A stretch of 64,000 nucleotides of DNA, taken from positions 15,832,501 through 15,896,500 of the forward strand of contig NC_088327.1 in the NCBI RefSeq assembly GCF_036884655.1. The letters are read 5' to 3'. The DNA comes from Musa acuminata AAA Group. Taxonomy: Eukaryota; Streptophyta; Magnoliopsida; Zingiberales; Musaceae. The translations under genes and the position numbers were made by a program. Position 1 is the first letter of the stretch; each line of letters begins with the position of its first letter. The notes under the pieces are model-generated. The model ran no database searches. It was not told where the DNA came from and saw only the letters and a list, made by a program, of their open reading frames with translations. Positions 11,077-22,873 of the stretch are shown here, one piece after another.

Positions 11077-13649
11077 CATTCTTCTTGATTGAAATCCTAG
11101 CCACTAATCTAGCCTTGTTTCTAACCACGACACTAAATTTATCTTGCTTATTTCTAAAGACTCATTTAATACCAATAACTAAATGGTCACTAGGTCTTAG
11201 AAGAAGCTTTCACACCTCATTTCTCTCAAATTGGTTTAACTCTTCTTGCATTGCAATAACCCATGAATCATCTTGTAAGGTTTTGTCAATATATTTCGGT
11301 TTAATTTGAGAAAGAAAAGCAGCGTTGGCATAAAAATTTTTAAAGGAAGAACGAGTTTGAACACCTTTTGATGTGTCTGCTATGATTAGCTCCTTAGGAT
11401 GAGCATCTACATATTTCCATTCCTTAGGTAAAGATGTTTCGGAATAAGATGTATTCAAGTTACTAGTTGGAGGAGAGGGTTCATTTAAATTCAAGGCATC
11501 AAAATTAAGATTATCATCAAAATTATTTTTCTTAAATTCGAAGACTTCATTAAAGACAACATGAATAGATTCTTCTATAACAAAAGTTCTTTTATTAAAG
11601 ATACGAAAGGCTTTTGAAATAAAAGAATAACCAAGAAAAATACCTTCATCGGATTTTGCATCAAAATTTTCTAAGGCATCTTTTTCATTCAAGAGAAAAC
11701 ATTTACAATCAAAAACTTTAAAATATGAAACGTTAGGTTTTTTGTTATTCCATAATTCGTAAGGAGTTTTGAAAAGTAATGGTCTTACTAAAACCCTATT
11801 CATGACATAGCATGTCGTGTTAATGGTTTCGGCTCAAAAATATTTGGGTAGGCCATGTTCGTTCAACATAGTTCTTGTCATTTCTTGTAAACTCCTATTT
11901 TTTCTTTCTATTACTCTATTTTGTTGAGGATTTCTCGGAGTAGATAAATTATGGTTGTATCTATTATATTCATAAAAATTTTAAAAATCATGGTTTTGAA
12001 ATTCACCACTGTGATCACTTCGAATTGATGAAATCATAAAGCTCTTTTCATTTTTAATAAGTTTACAAAACTTAGAAAAATACCTAAAGCAATCACTTTT
12101 GTATGCCAAGAAGTATATATCCAAGTGTATCTACTATAATCATCTACAATTACAAAGGCATATTTGCTACCTCCTAGGCTTGTTGTATCAATTAGTCCAA
12201 ACAAATTCATATGGATCAAATGCAATGGTCTAAATGTGCTTATTTGATTCTTTGACTTGAAACTATCTTTTATTTGTTTTCCTAATTGACAAGCATCATA
12301 CACATTATCTTTAACAAACTTATGTTTGGAATACCTCTTATAAGTTTTCTAGATGAGATTTAAGTGATTAGTTTCATGCTAGCATGACCTAATCTCCTAT
12401 GCCAAAGCCAAGCGTCGTCGTTCAAAATCGAACAATACATTTCATTACAAAGATCATCAATGTCAATAGTGTATGCATTATTTTATTTTAGGGCAATCAT
12501 GGATGTATTTTTGTATGATTTTTCAATAATGTAAGCATTGGATTCAAATCTAATGATGTATCCTTTATCACATAATTGACTAATACTCAAAAGGTTATAC
12601 TTTAAGCCATCAACCAACAATACATCTATAATCAAAAAGTTGAATTTATTACATATGGTTCCTTTGTCAATGATTTTACTCTTATTGTTATCTCCAAATA
12701 TGACATACCCTTTGTCGAGGCTAGTGAGCTTAGAGAATTTAGATGGATCTCCGGTCATGTACTTTGAGTATCCACTATCAAGGTACTATCTCTTGCTCCT
12801 AGCTTGTGATGATAAATATTTCTAAAAAAAAGATGAATTATAGGTAACCACTTAACCTTGGGTGCCTCATAAATTGATCTAATCAACTTATCATATTGCA
12901 TTGAGTCATTTGAGGTTCTTTTAGGAACCCAAATTAGTTTATGTAGACTATATCTCTTAAATGAACATTTATAAGCAATATGTCCGAGTTTACAATAAAA
13001 GTTATATTTGGTGTGGGGTGATATATACAAGGTAGGGCCTTTTACAAAGGTGGTTAGATTTTTGTGAGAGCTATTCACAAATTCAATTCCGCCTCTTCTA
13101 AAAACGTAACCCTTATTGGCAAATATCATGTTCAAGGACTTGCTATCAACCTTAAACTTTTCTAAGGTTTCTTTGAGTAGCAAGTTTTCCCTCTCAAGTG
13201 CCTCTAAGTATTCATACTTAGTGCATGAAGATAATGAAGGACTATCATACTTAAGTTTATCAAATTTATTATTTAAAAGGGTATGCTCCTTTTTAAAAGA
13301 ATTATATTTTTTTCTCATTATTCTACATTCATCAAACAAATCATGAAAAGCACTTAAAAGCTCATCGAAAGATAAATTTACATCTAATGAACTACTTACC
13401 TCATCTTTGATGGCCATTAGTGTGTAGTTGGCAATTTCCTTATTGTTTTATTCTTCATCTTCGGAATCGCTCGAATCATCCCACGTTGCTTTGAGCGTCT
13501 TCTTCTTCTTTAGTTGTTTCTTCTTCGTTTGGAGACATTCGCTTTTAAAATATCCCAGCTTCTTGCATTCGTACCATATGACTTGTTCTTTCTTGGGTTC
13601 AATTTTATTTTTAGTGTCATTTTTAGATTTATTTTTTTATGAATTTTTT
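11077..13649 (-). mobile_element. Outer Copia element: gag, protease, integrase, RT start (interrupted)
   Basis: 11,077-11,081 (CATTC) is the right target-site copy. Minus-strand open stretches follow the order of the inner element. 12,755-13,417 is gag with a coiled region and a knuckle-like YNFYCKLGHIAYKC (first Cys changed to Tyr). 12,483-12,758 contains LTSLDKGYVIFGDNNKSKII and LLVDGLKYNLLSISQLCDKG. 12,034-12,303 is the integrase core (SLGGSKYAFVIVDDYSRYTW). 11,210-11,803 (197 codons) joins the integrase end (MNRVLVRPLLFKTPYELWNN) to the start of RT. It is the same family as the inner copy but more decayed. The gag N-terminus, primer site and LTR end are deleted at about 13,650. Confidence 0.8.
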
Positions 13650-13995
13650 GATAGGGTGGTAACATCGCTTGACAGTAATAACTGTCGGCGATACCACCGT
13701 TCAGTCTGGGCAGGACCACCGCACAAACCACCTGGGAGACCATTCCCTGGGCGGTTCCGCCGCCTCAGTCTAGCGGTGCCACCGCCAGACAGGGTCCAAC
13801 AACTCGGTTGGGCCTTGAATCCGGCCCAAACCAATCTAATTACGGGGTTATTTGGCCCCTAACTGAGTTAGTGGGATTATCTTTCAAACCTAACCCTAAT
13901 TATATGCTAACTATAATTCTTAAGGCATACACTTAGTAAAACAAGTCTGGTTAGTTTATGTTTCTTCCGGCGAGATTCCGACGATCTTCCACTTT
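13650..13995 (-). repeat. Internal piece of the outer element's 5' LTR
   Basis: The sequence carries GGCGGTTCCGCCGCC and GCGGTGCCACCGCC motifs, the 'cccaaaccaatctaatta ... gttagtgggattat' phrase and the start of the TTCCGGCGAGATTCCGACGA repeat seen in the complete LTRs. It joins abruptly to mid-gag on the left and to unrelated AT-rich sequence on the right, so both LTR ends and the primer site are lost. Confidence 0.7.
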
Positions 13996-14709
13996 AAGTC
14001 CATACCTTTTTAACTTGATGAGGAACTTATTATTTATATGATATCCTTGCTGGTGTTTGTTCTAACATTATTTATATGAGATTTTAAATGAAACTAATTA
14101 TAAATTTAAGTTATAGAGACCATCCTTAGAAACTAAAAGTTTTAAATTAAGTATAATTAAGGCTAGATATATGAAATAAAAAAAATTAGATATCTTATAT
14201 TAATTTTTTAATAAGATAGAGAGATTGATAAAGATATCGAGTAAAAATATGATGATCAAAATGGTGGAGGATTTATGTGATTGTGTGGTCATCAACTATC
14301 TTTTAGATTAAAAAAAATATAAGATAAATTATTAGATCAATAATAATTTTTGAATCTAAGTGTTGGTAAATAAAAATTAACATATTTAAAAAAATATGTG
14401 TTCATGAGATGAGAATATTGAGTTGATATATGGAGTTATAAAAGGTTTTGAAAGAAAATATTTTTATTCATGAATAATTAGTGTTTCTTGATACATTATA
14501 AAGTAATAAAGAATCATTTAAGATCATTTAAGTACATTGATGCGTATCTTTTCCCTGTTTCCAACAGCAATAAATCACACACCTTGCATGCTTCGCTCCA
14601 TGCATGTCCCCTCATAGAGATCAAAGGAAAACATCGGATGCATTACAAGAACATGTCCTAATTGATCAAAGAAACAACTAGTGCAAACATCTGGAATCTG
14701 CGTTGAAGA
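13996..14709. other. AT-rich intergenic stretch
   Basis: No open frame of note, no terminal repeats and no RNA gene seen. The last 150 bases lie downstream of the CASP-like gene on the minus strand and probably include its 3' untranslated region. Confidence 0.5.
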
Positions 14710-15557
14710 CTACTGAGACTTCTTCTGCAGAACAAGTAGCTTGAGGAAGACTACCAGCAGGTAAACCACAGCTGCAAACATCGACAGAACGATGGCGGCC
14801 TTGACGCTGGCGCAGAAGCCACTCGCGTTGCTGCAGATAAATTTCGTCCAGAAAAAGCGCGCTTGTCCCTGTTCTGCCACGAGAATGATCGCACTCGCAG
14901 CGCCATTGCTCGTGAACAGGAAAGCCAGCATCACCACGTCTGCAAGCGACAGTGCCAGTTCTAAGCCCTTGGATGCGGCCCTGTTCACGAACGACAGTGC
15001 GAGGGAGGCGATGGAGTAAACCAGCACGAGCACGTTGGCGATTATGAAGTATCTGCATGAGATGAAAGATGGAGATCAAGATGATACAACACGCCAACGA
15101 TTATGAAGTATCTGCAAACGATGAATTAAGATGGAGAAGATGATACGACACTTCTTCTTCTTCTAAGATCGTAAAAGTCTTGGAATTAATCTCAGGTCAT
15201 CAAGTATGTAAACGAATACCCCCATGCAACTCCATGCATGCATGGATATGCCGCGGCGGAAGGAAGCGGGAAGAAGGGAAGAAGTACTTACACGAAAGCG
15301 GCGGAGTTCACTGACTTGATCTTTGGGCCGGTCACAGACGCACCGAAGAAAGAGTCCGCAGGCGTCAAGTCTTCCTTCGCCGCGCCCATCACGACCGCGG
15401 CGATGAACGTCAACACCACGGCGGCGGCGCGAAGGACGTGGTCCAGGAGCCGCTCCGGCGGCGCCGACGCTTGGGCTGGCGGAGAAGAAGAAGAAGGCAT
15501 GGGTGGTGCTTGGGTTGGAGGAGAAGCAACGGGCTTGGGTTGGGACTCCATTTCCAA
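14710..15557 (-). CDS. CASP-like four-helix membrane protein (CASPL1-type)
   Basis: Two exons on the minus strand: 15,557-15,292 and 15,052-14,710, joined GT-AG (donor GTAAGT, acceptor TGCAG), giving about 202 residues, a normal CASPL length. The N-terminus is Pro/Ser-rich and cytosolic. Helix 1 is near residues 42-59 (RAAAVVLTFIAAVVMG, preceded by the conserved Arg); helix 2 near 90-112 (VLVLVYSIASLALSFV); helix 3 near 118-147 with the conserved Asp (LSLADVVMLAFLFTS); helix 4 near 172-195. The FICSNASGFC segment before helix 4 matches the family's extracellular Cys pair. Family members sit in the plasma membrane; founding CASPs organise the Casparian strip, while the roles of most CASPLs are open. 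A second in-frame ATG lies two codons downstream of the first. A 59-bp duplication beside the acceptor is described in the findings. Confidence 0.88.
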
Positions 15558-15602
15558 GTATCAGCCTGCTGTCTGGAACTTGTTCTTCTCCATTGATGAT
15601 GC

Positions 15603-15613
15603 TATAATATATA
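15603..15613 (-). promoter_or_regulatory. TATA-like box of the CASP-like gene
   Basis: The minus strand reads ATATATATTATAG about 50 bases upstream of the ATG at 15,557. The spacing would give a very short 5' leader. It is positional inference only. Confidence 0.45.
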
Positions 15614-18508
15614 TGCAGCATAGATATGTGAATGACAAGATGCCAGCTGACATTAATGAGCCACCAATTGCCCAATTGGTGTCCCATAAATCATTAATCT
15701 TGAAGAAGGTGACATTAATGGTGAGCCACGCATTGCCCATTTGGCATTTTCATACATATAGACTAAGGGACAAATAAATTGAAATATAATACAAAAGAAA
15801 AAAGACGAGTGTCAATTTAGATTAGAAAGAACAATGGCGACATGGTTGTGCCCATCACCAAATAACTTCATATATCTTGACCTAAAACGCCAGCTAAAGC
15901 CAGATGCATTCAAGAAAGCATCTACTAGTTTGACTTAGGTTTTTGAATGCAAGGCCAAATTCTACATGATATGCGATTGTTGTGGTTTGCATATTCCGTG
16001 CTATTGTTCCACTGTCATTAGAATAGTATCTGACTTGAGGATTGGAAGGGGTTAAATTAATCTCACAAACAAAATCTCTTGTCATCAACATTATTTATGT
16101 GATGTGTGCTGAGGGATGTTGAATGGGAAACATGGGTGTATGTGAAATGTGTGCAACAGAAGACACCTATAATTGGTATGTATTTTAAGAATATTAATTA
16201 TATTTAAATTATTTAGAGAAATTTTAATTAATTTTATTTTTTTTAAGGATTAGTATTAGAGTTAAGATCAGAAAATTAAGACTTGATGAATTAGGTTTTA
16301 TTGCTATAAATATGTAATATATTTCAAGATTTTGAAGAAAGGGAGAAAGGTTATTTTAATGAATCTACTTCGAGTGCTTTTAGGTTTTTTTTAGTGAACC
16401 TAGATAGGATCGAAAGGTTTTATGAGAAGGTGTACAATGGTATTTTTATTTTAATTTTTCTTATATTATAAAGGATTCAGATTCTTGAACTATGTTAATT
16501 TTCTATCAATTTTTTTTTATATTTCTTTAGACTATTTTTATTTGGTCTCAAAAGTCTTCTATCACTCCCCAACATGAATCCAACAACATTCCCCTTCTTC
16601 ATAGGAGGAGAATCTGAGTTGATCCCAAATCTACACCACCAACCATGATCCCACAATGACCATTAATTCTCTTTTCTAATATGGAGTTCAACTCAAATTA
16701 TTGTAAATGCCAAAGCCTTCTTCTTGCCTGATGATGCAGCCCATCATCCCTTCCTAGTCATCTAACAAGGAAAAGATATCTTCCTAGATAATGAGGTTGA
16801 GAGGTGGTCGATCCATACCCTTCCATGCTAATTCATGCTTTTATCAATGGCTTATAGCTACCGACTCTAAAGTGTGAGCCAACACCTAACGATGAAAACC
16901 CTTTTGTTTGATAACAAGAAAGATAACACTAAGAAGCTACACAAAGACAAAAGATGCTTATACTTGTACTCACTTGAGACAACAATAGCCCAACCACATT
17001 GAGGCGACATCCTTATGAAGTCAGCATCATAAAGTGATTGTATCTTTGAAACGTTTCAAAGACAATTGAGTCTTCAAGTTAGTTCATCAATGCCTAAGTT
17101 GCCTTATTCCAAGGTCCTATCCACACAATGATTGTGTTCTTCAACAAGTTGGCAGAGTCTTTGCAGCTTTAGTCAAACTACTTGTCCTCAAGCCAAAATG
17201 TGCAATTAGCAAACCAATTCATTCAATAACTAATCATATGGTTTGCTAAAAAAAAAATTCCTCCTTACAATTACACAACATATTCACTTGTCTGATTAAA
17301 CAAAAGTAGAAAAAAATTGATTTATGTCCGTTTAACATGTCTCATTGCATTGTACCAAGATATCCCTTTCGTATTTGTCTATAATAAATAAAGTATTAAT
17401 ATGTATGATATGATATTGTCAGAGAAAACATTTCCTTACGCACGTTGTGCATGGGTGCATCATGACTGATAAAATATTATTTTTGTCTAATGTATCTATG
17501 GAAGATATCTGGAGCATCCTCTAATTATTTTTGGTATAAATAATAACTACCTAGTTCTCAAGATCAATATTTCAATAAATCCTAACCTAAAGTGCAATGA
17601 GGGCCAAATGTATATTATATAAAAACATGCTAACTAGGTATTCTTGGTTAGCATGAAATATATTGCCAATCTGATATTACTGTACAATATTGAAAACTAT
17701 GATATCATAGTGCATCCTATCCTTGGATCCTCAAATTCCCACCACAGAGTGGAAATGTAGCAGCCAAGAAACTAAACAAAGTGAACCTCACACAGTATTC
17801 TGGCCCTACTTGCCAAGTTGGACATGTTCTTCTCTTTGATGTATTGATTGAATTGCTTTTCCTGTACCTCTCGGAAATGCATCATCAGCTCAATCAAAGC
17901 GGCAACAAATGTTTCTGGATGATGTATTTGTAATGTTTGTCATTCCCATCCTTAAAACATTTTCATCTTTTAATATTTGTTCATACTGACAGCCATATTC
18001 CCTTTTCATCCAACTCTGTTGTTAGAAACAATTAAATGTGACCACCAAATCTGTTGTTAGGAACAAAAAGTGACGCCAATTTCAGAACGAAAAATGTTTT
18101 TGGTTCATGGCTGTCTCTGCTCCATATTCCGACAATTACCAAATCCGTTGTTAGAAACAAAAAAATTAAAGGTAATTTTGCAACAATAACGTTTTCATTT
18201 TTTGTTTTGACAGAGCAACTCCGTCGGCTGGCAGACCGAATGGGAGACGACCTTCGTTGCTTCATAGGGTTCCCGCCCGCGCTCCCGACGTGATCGATCT
18301 CGGTTCACCCAAAGAACTCGAATCATCGAAGGTGCCCGCATCTTTTCCGCATCGTCCATCCTCCAAAGCTTCGATCTTTCAGACGGTTTCAACAGTTTCT
18401 TCTTTGCAACTCCCTTTCGTCGAAAACTTTCAAGAACTGCTTGGCGAATCCTCGATAGGCTTAATCTTTGTTGGGTTTCGTGTAGGAATCCGTCGTTGCT
18501 GAAAGGTT
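15614..18508. other. AT-rich intergenic region with possible decayed retroelement and lipase 5' leader
   Basis: 16,300-16,330 has a CTATAAATATG TATA-like site, 16,540-16,552 reads TTGGTCTCAAAAG, close to a TGGTATCAGAG primer site, and 16,570-17,220 is less AT-rich with short broken frames. This suggests a decayed LTR plus gag remnant, weakly supported. Three copies of a (C/T)GTTGTTAGAAACAA-like motif lie at 18,016, 18,051 and 18,145. About 18,200-18,508 is GC-richer and probably holds the lipase promoter and 5' untranslated region. Confidence 0.35.
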
Positions 18509-21500
18509 ATGGCTCGATGGCTGTGGCTAAAGTTGTTGGTTTTGATTGGATTATTTGCTTTTTCCGGGGGAAGAGGTAATCACTAATCTTTGGTTATGTG
18601 AATTCCTCAAATTTTAGCTCAAAGAATTAGATGTGATTTGCTCATTTGCAAATTCCAGTTTATCTGTAAACCCTCTAATTGTGTGTGAAGTCTGTTATAT
18701 CGTCGCCTATGATGAGTGAGAATATTTTGTTTTATTTGCATGTTTAAATCGTAATGTCGCGACTCTTCTTCGTGATGGTTAACAGAAATTAAGATCGAGT
18801 ATGAGGATGATGCTCCTCTCTACAATCGTACGCTCGCCAAGATACTCGTGGAATATGCTTCTGCTGTGAGTATGACCTTGAATGTCGATCAAAGACGTCG
18901 ACTTATGTTGAACTTGGCTTTAAATAAATTATATGTATATATCATCATTTTTATATTTTTAAAGTATAAGTATTATGCTTTTAAAACAATACTTCTCTTT
19001 CATATATCCCTTTTTCTCTATTGTGTTTCCTTGTCAATTATGCATCTGTATCAGTTCTCTGTGTCTGTGCCCATGCAACCTTAACAGGGAAGGAGGAGGA
19101 AGAAGAAAATATGAGAGAATTTTGTTATTATTCGAATGAGTACAAGGGAAGTACAAAAAGAAGTGCACTTCAGTGTTTTCTTTGATAGGGAGAAAGGAAA
19201 ATTGCACTTCACAATTCTTGATTCCATGAAAGTTAATTTTGTTGAGAAATTCCTAACTATAAGTGAACCACTCTTATTGATGAGAAATAGGGTGCTTATT
19301 GTAGAAGTAGATTTGGAATCCCAATGTCCAATGACTATGAGTTTGCATTTTTTTTTGTATCTTTAATTTCTGAAATTCCGAAAATAGAAAGCTTTTCTTT
19401 AGAAACCTTGGAAACAATGGAATTCCTTTTGATAAAAGAACTATGTTGGAAAACATACTTGATGCCTTGGATTTGAGTTTTTTTCCTTAAAAATTGGTGA
19501 CACATAAACCATATTCAGTATTTAGTCATTGATGTTCTGCTTCTATTTACCTGCAAGTGTAACTGTCTCTTGCAGGCCTATGTCACAGATCTAATGACAC
19601 TTTTTACTTGGACCTGCTCAAGGTGTAATGATTTGACGAAGGTAAAAGGAACCACAGTTGTTCATGCACATTTGTGTTTTTTGCAAAGATTAAAGATGCT
19701 CGTTCCATGATGGTCTTTCTAACTGCTTGACAAGATAGTATCTCTGCCTTTCTAACGCTGGATGCATGAACTCAACCAGGGGTTTCAGATGATAGAGCTG
19801 GTAGTTGATGTCCAAAACTGCTTACAGGTGCACTCATTTTTCTAGATTCTATGTATGTTAAACCTAATTCATGTTCTCCCCAACTCAGAGAAATATCTTC
19901 TGTTGTATATGAACTGTCTATGTAGGCATTTGTGGGAATTGCTCATGATCTGAACTCCATCATTATTGCATTCAGAGGTACCGCTGGGACCAGGTACTAA
20001 TGTAACATTCTGTTATCTATTACAATTATGCTGTTAATACCAGAGGGGACATGGATGGCTCTAGCATTGAGAGTATAGATAATAATTAACTACTAAGGTG
20101 CATGCCTCTCAACACATGTGCTTGCATGCAGATTCTTTTGCCATTGTTGGCATGGAAGTTTCTTTTCCATGCTGTGTACTGGCTGTTAAGTACCGTGTGC
20201 CATTGAATAAGAACTGTTGATGTATATGTGCTAATCGTATGTGAGTTACATATCTCAGTGTGTGCCATGTCATCTGCCTAATGGCATGGGAACACTACAT
20301 GACATTTTAATCCTTGATCACTCTGACTTTAGCTGTGAAGGATGGATCTATAGTGAAGGAATTGATTGCATTTTCTGTAGATCTTTAATTGTAAAGGGAG
20401 TCTGTATCATGTTTCCTGAAATATTTACTGATTATGGAGTCAATAGACATATTTGACTTACGGGATTTTGCAGCATAAGGAATTGGATTGCTGATTTGTT
20501 CTGGAAGCAGCTTGACTTAAGTTACCCAGGTGCAGAAGATGCAATGGTATTCAATTCTTCCTCAGTTGATTTGAACCTGACAATTGGTGAATACCTCTGA
20601 GTCATCTTTATTCTCCACTTTTGACATCATAGGTGCACCATGGGTTTTATTCTGCTTACCATAACACCAGTTTGCAACATGGGATTCTAAGTGCTGTTCA
20701 AAGGACAAGGGAGTTATATGGTAATCTCCACATTATTGTTACAGGGCATTCATTGGGAGGGGCTCTGGCTTCATTTTGTGCATTGGATCTTACTGTAAGT
20801 GCCATCGAAAGTTCTCATTTGCTTTCTGCTATTAAGACAGACAGCCTTACGGCTGGTCTGCTAACTGTCCAAATGATACTTGTATGCCAATGTATTTAGA
20901 AATGGGATGATTCTCCTTGCATCTTGCTGGCTCTTTTTTATTTTTAATCGAAAATGTGAGCATGGATTTCAGATTACTCATATGACAGTTGACTTGGACT
21001 ATGTCTTGAAAATTCTTTCACAGTAGTTTATGAAGTAATTTCTTTTTAAAAAATATGAATTATGTACCAAACTAGCTCTTGTGTTTGTGTGAATGTAGTT
21101 AGATAAGGATGTTTTTGATGAATTTTCTACTGAGATTAGAAAGCCAGCAATGACAGTAATTATACTATTTACCTTTTGTTTAGTAATTTTGCATGAAAGA
21201 GTCTTGGTTTAGTAATTGGTTTTGTTAGTTGAGATCATTGACTACGAATACACCATTGCTTGATGACTAGTTGGCATTTATGTAACAGGATTTCTTCGTG
21301 AACTTTGCAGGTTAATCACGGAGTAGAACTTGTTCAGCTTATGACCTTTGGACAACCTCGCATAGGAAATGCTGCTTTTGCCTCCTACTTCAGCAAGTTT
21401 GTGCCAGATGCAGTTCGTGTGACGCATGAGAATGATATAGTGCCCCATTTACCACCGTACTACTCATATTTCCCAAAAAAGTCATACCATCATTTCCCAA

Positions 21501-22695
21501 GAGAGGTATATCTGCATGAACTTGTTGTCATAATGTTAAAAAATAGTTCAAAGTCAAACAAAATCTATTATGTAATCCCATAATTCCAGTTCTATGATAT
21601 CACAAGCTCCATTTTTTCTGACTTTTTCCATGAGTAGTATTATTCCTTAAGTTTAATTCTCTTACTTCGATGTCTAAGTTTTTTAATTGCATTACCTTCA
21701 TTAGCTTTTTCCCCCTGCTTTTCCTAGGGGAGGTGATATGTTTGTGGTTAATGCTGTGTCACAGCACACCAGTGTTAAATTTGGGAGGCCAGATGGGATC
21801 AATGCACAGTAGATACTTGACCTAACTAAACTTAGAGGCTGGTGAATTGTCTGTGTTAAGTTATGCTAAACAAATATACCAAGCCAGAACATTGAGTTAT
21901 GGTTAGGCTTTTGTTATTCTATAAGCCTTAACCATACTTGTTATTCTGCAAGCCCTCTAACCATAGAATTACAGGTTATCTTTGTTTTTGCTTGTGTTGG
22001 AAAACCCACCATAAAAATTTGTACATAGCTAACCAAGCCAAATTAAAGTGAGTAGAGCAGTTATAAGGTTAAAAGGTTCTGGTTAAAACATGCTTAAATT
22101 AGTCTTAGATGGTTCCTTCTTGGAATGTGGATTGAAAATGGTTTAGTTCACAGCTGAAAGTTCAACCTCTACATATGATGTCATATGTGTGCCATCTTTT
22201 TCCTTTTTTCACTCACAGACTACTCATCATATCATGAATGTATTCCATAAAAATCCTCTTGATTGATCTAAGCTTTTTTCCCATATAGTTCAAAAGCAAT
22301 CATTTTTATTTCGAAACAAATTCAGGTGTGGCTTCATGACATTAAAGTGGATGGCGTAGAGGACAAGGGAGAGAAGATTTGTGATGACTCTGGAGAAGAT
22401 CCTTCTTGTTGCAGGTATGTCTACCTTCTATTAATGTAACAAACATTACAATTTTCATTGATGTTATGCTTTGTTTTTGTATAGGTCCGTTCATGGGACA
22501 AGTATAAGGGACCATCTCAAGTATTACGGCGTCGAACTCAGAGCTGACACAAGGGACACTTGTAGCATTCTAGTTGATTCTAGTGTTTTACAGTACGATG
22601 TAGGGTACAATGGTGACATCTTATCCAGGGATCCTACAGCTCCATCACATTTGAAACTAAGTTCACGATCAGATACCGCTAGCAGCTCTGTTTAG
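18509..22695 (+). CDS. Class 3 lipase (alpha/beta hydrolase), probably secreted
   Basis: Ten exons with GT-AG borders: 18,509-18,575; 18,786-18,865; 19,576-19,641; 19,780-19,827; 19,926-19,993; 20,474-20,546; 20,633-20,794; 21,311-21,505; 22,326-22,414; 22,485-22,695. All phases agree and total 1,059 nt, or 352 residues. Residues 1-22 (MARWLWLKLLVLIGLFAFSG) look like a signal peptide. The oxyanion-strand text IIIAFRGT is near 100-107. The nucleophile elbow GHSLGG puts Ser at 174; the Asp is in HENDIVPHLPP (230); the His is in YHHFPREVW (248 or 249). This matches the class 3 triacylglycerol lipase triad. Substrate cannot be read from sequence. A short Cys-containing tail (DDSGEDPSCC, then DHLKYYG) follows the core, as in plant homologues. 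The gene looks intact. Confidence 0.9.
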
Positions 22696-22873
22696 AATTC
22701 GTTCATCGGAAAAATTATTCCTAAAATCCATTCCTTGTAAAGAGTTCTTTGCTGCTGTATATTTAAAATTAAGTTCACCATTGGATACCGATACCAACTA
22801 TGTTTAGAATTCGTTCATTGGAAAAATTATTCCTAAAGCCAATGCCTTGTAAAGAGTTCTTTGTCACTGTATA
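22650..22873 (+). repeat. 112-bp tandem duplication over the lipase stop codon and 3' end
   Basis: Units 22,650-22,761 and 22,762-22,873 align without large gaps. Both contain the last codons, a TTTAG stop and 'aattcgttcat(c/t)ggaaaaa', then 'ttgtaaagagttcttt'. The first stop (22,693-22,695) ends the protein, so the second unit is 3' untranslated sequence. Confidence 0.8.

Noticed and set aside
14678..15097. 139-codon minus-strand frame over CASP-like exon 2
   Set aside because: It is the wrong frame produced around the duplicated acceptor; the other frame has the four-helix CASPL pattern.
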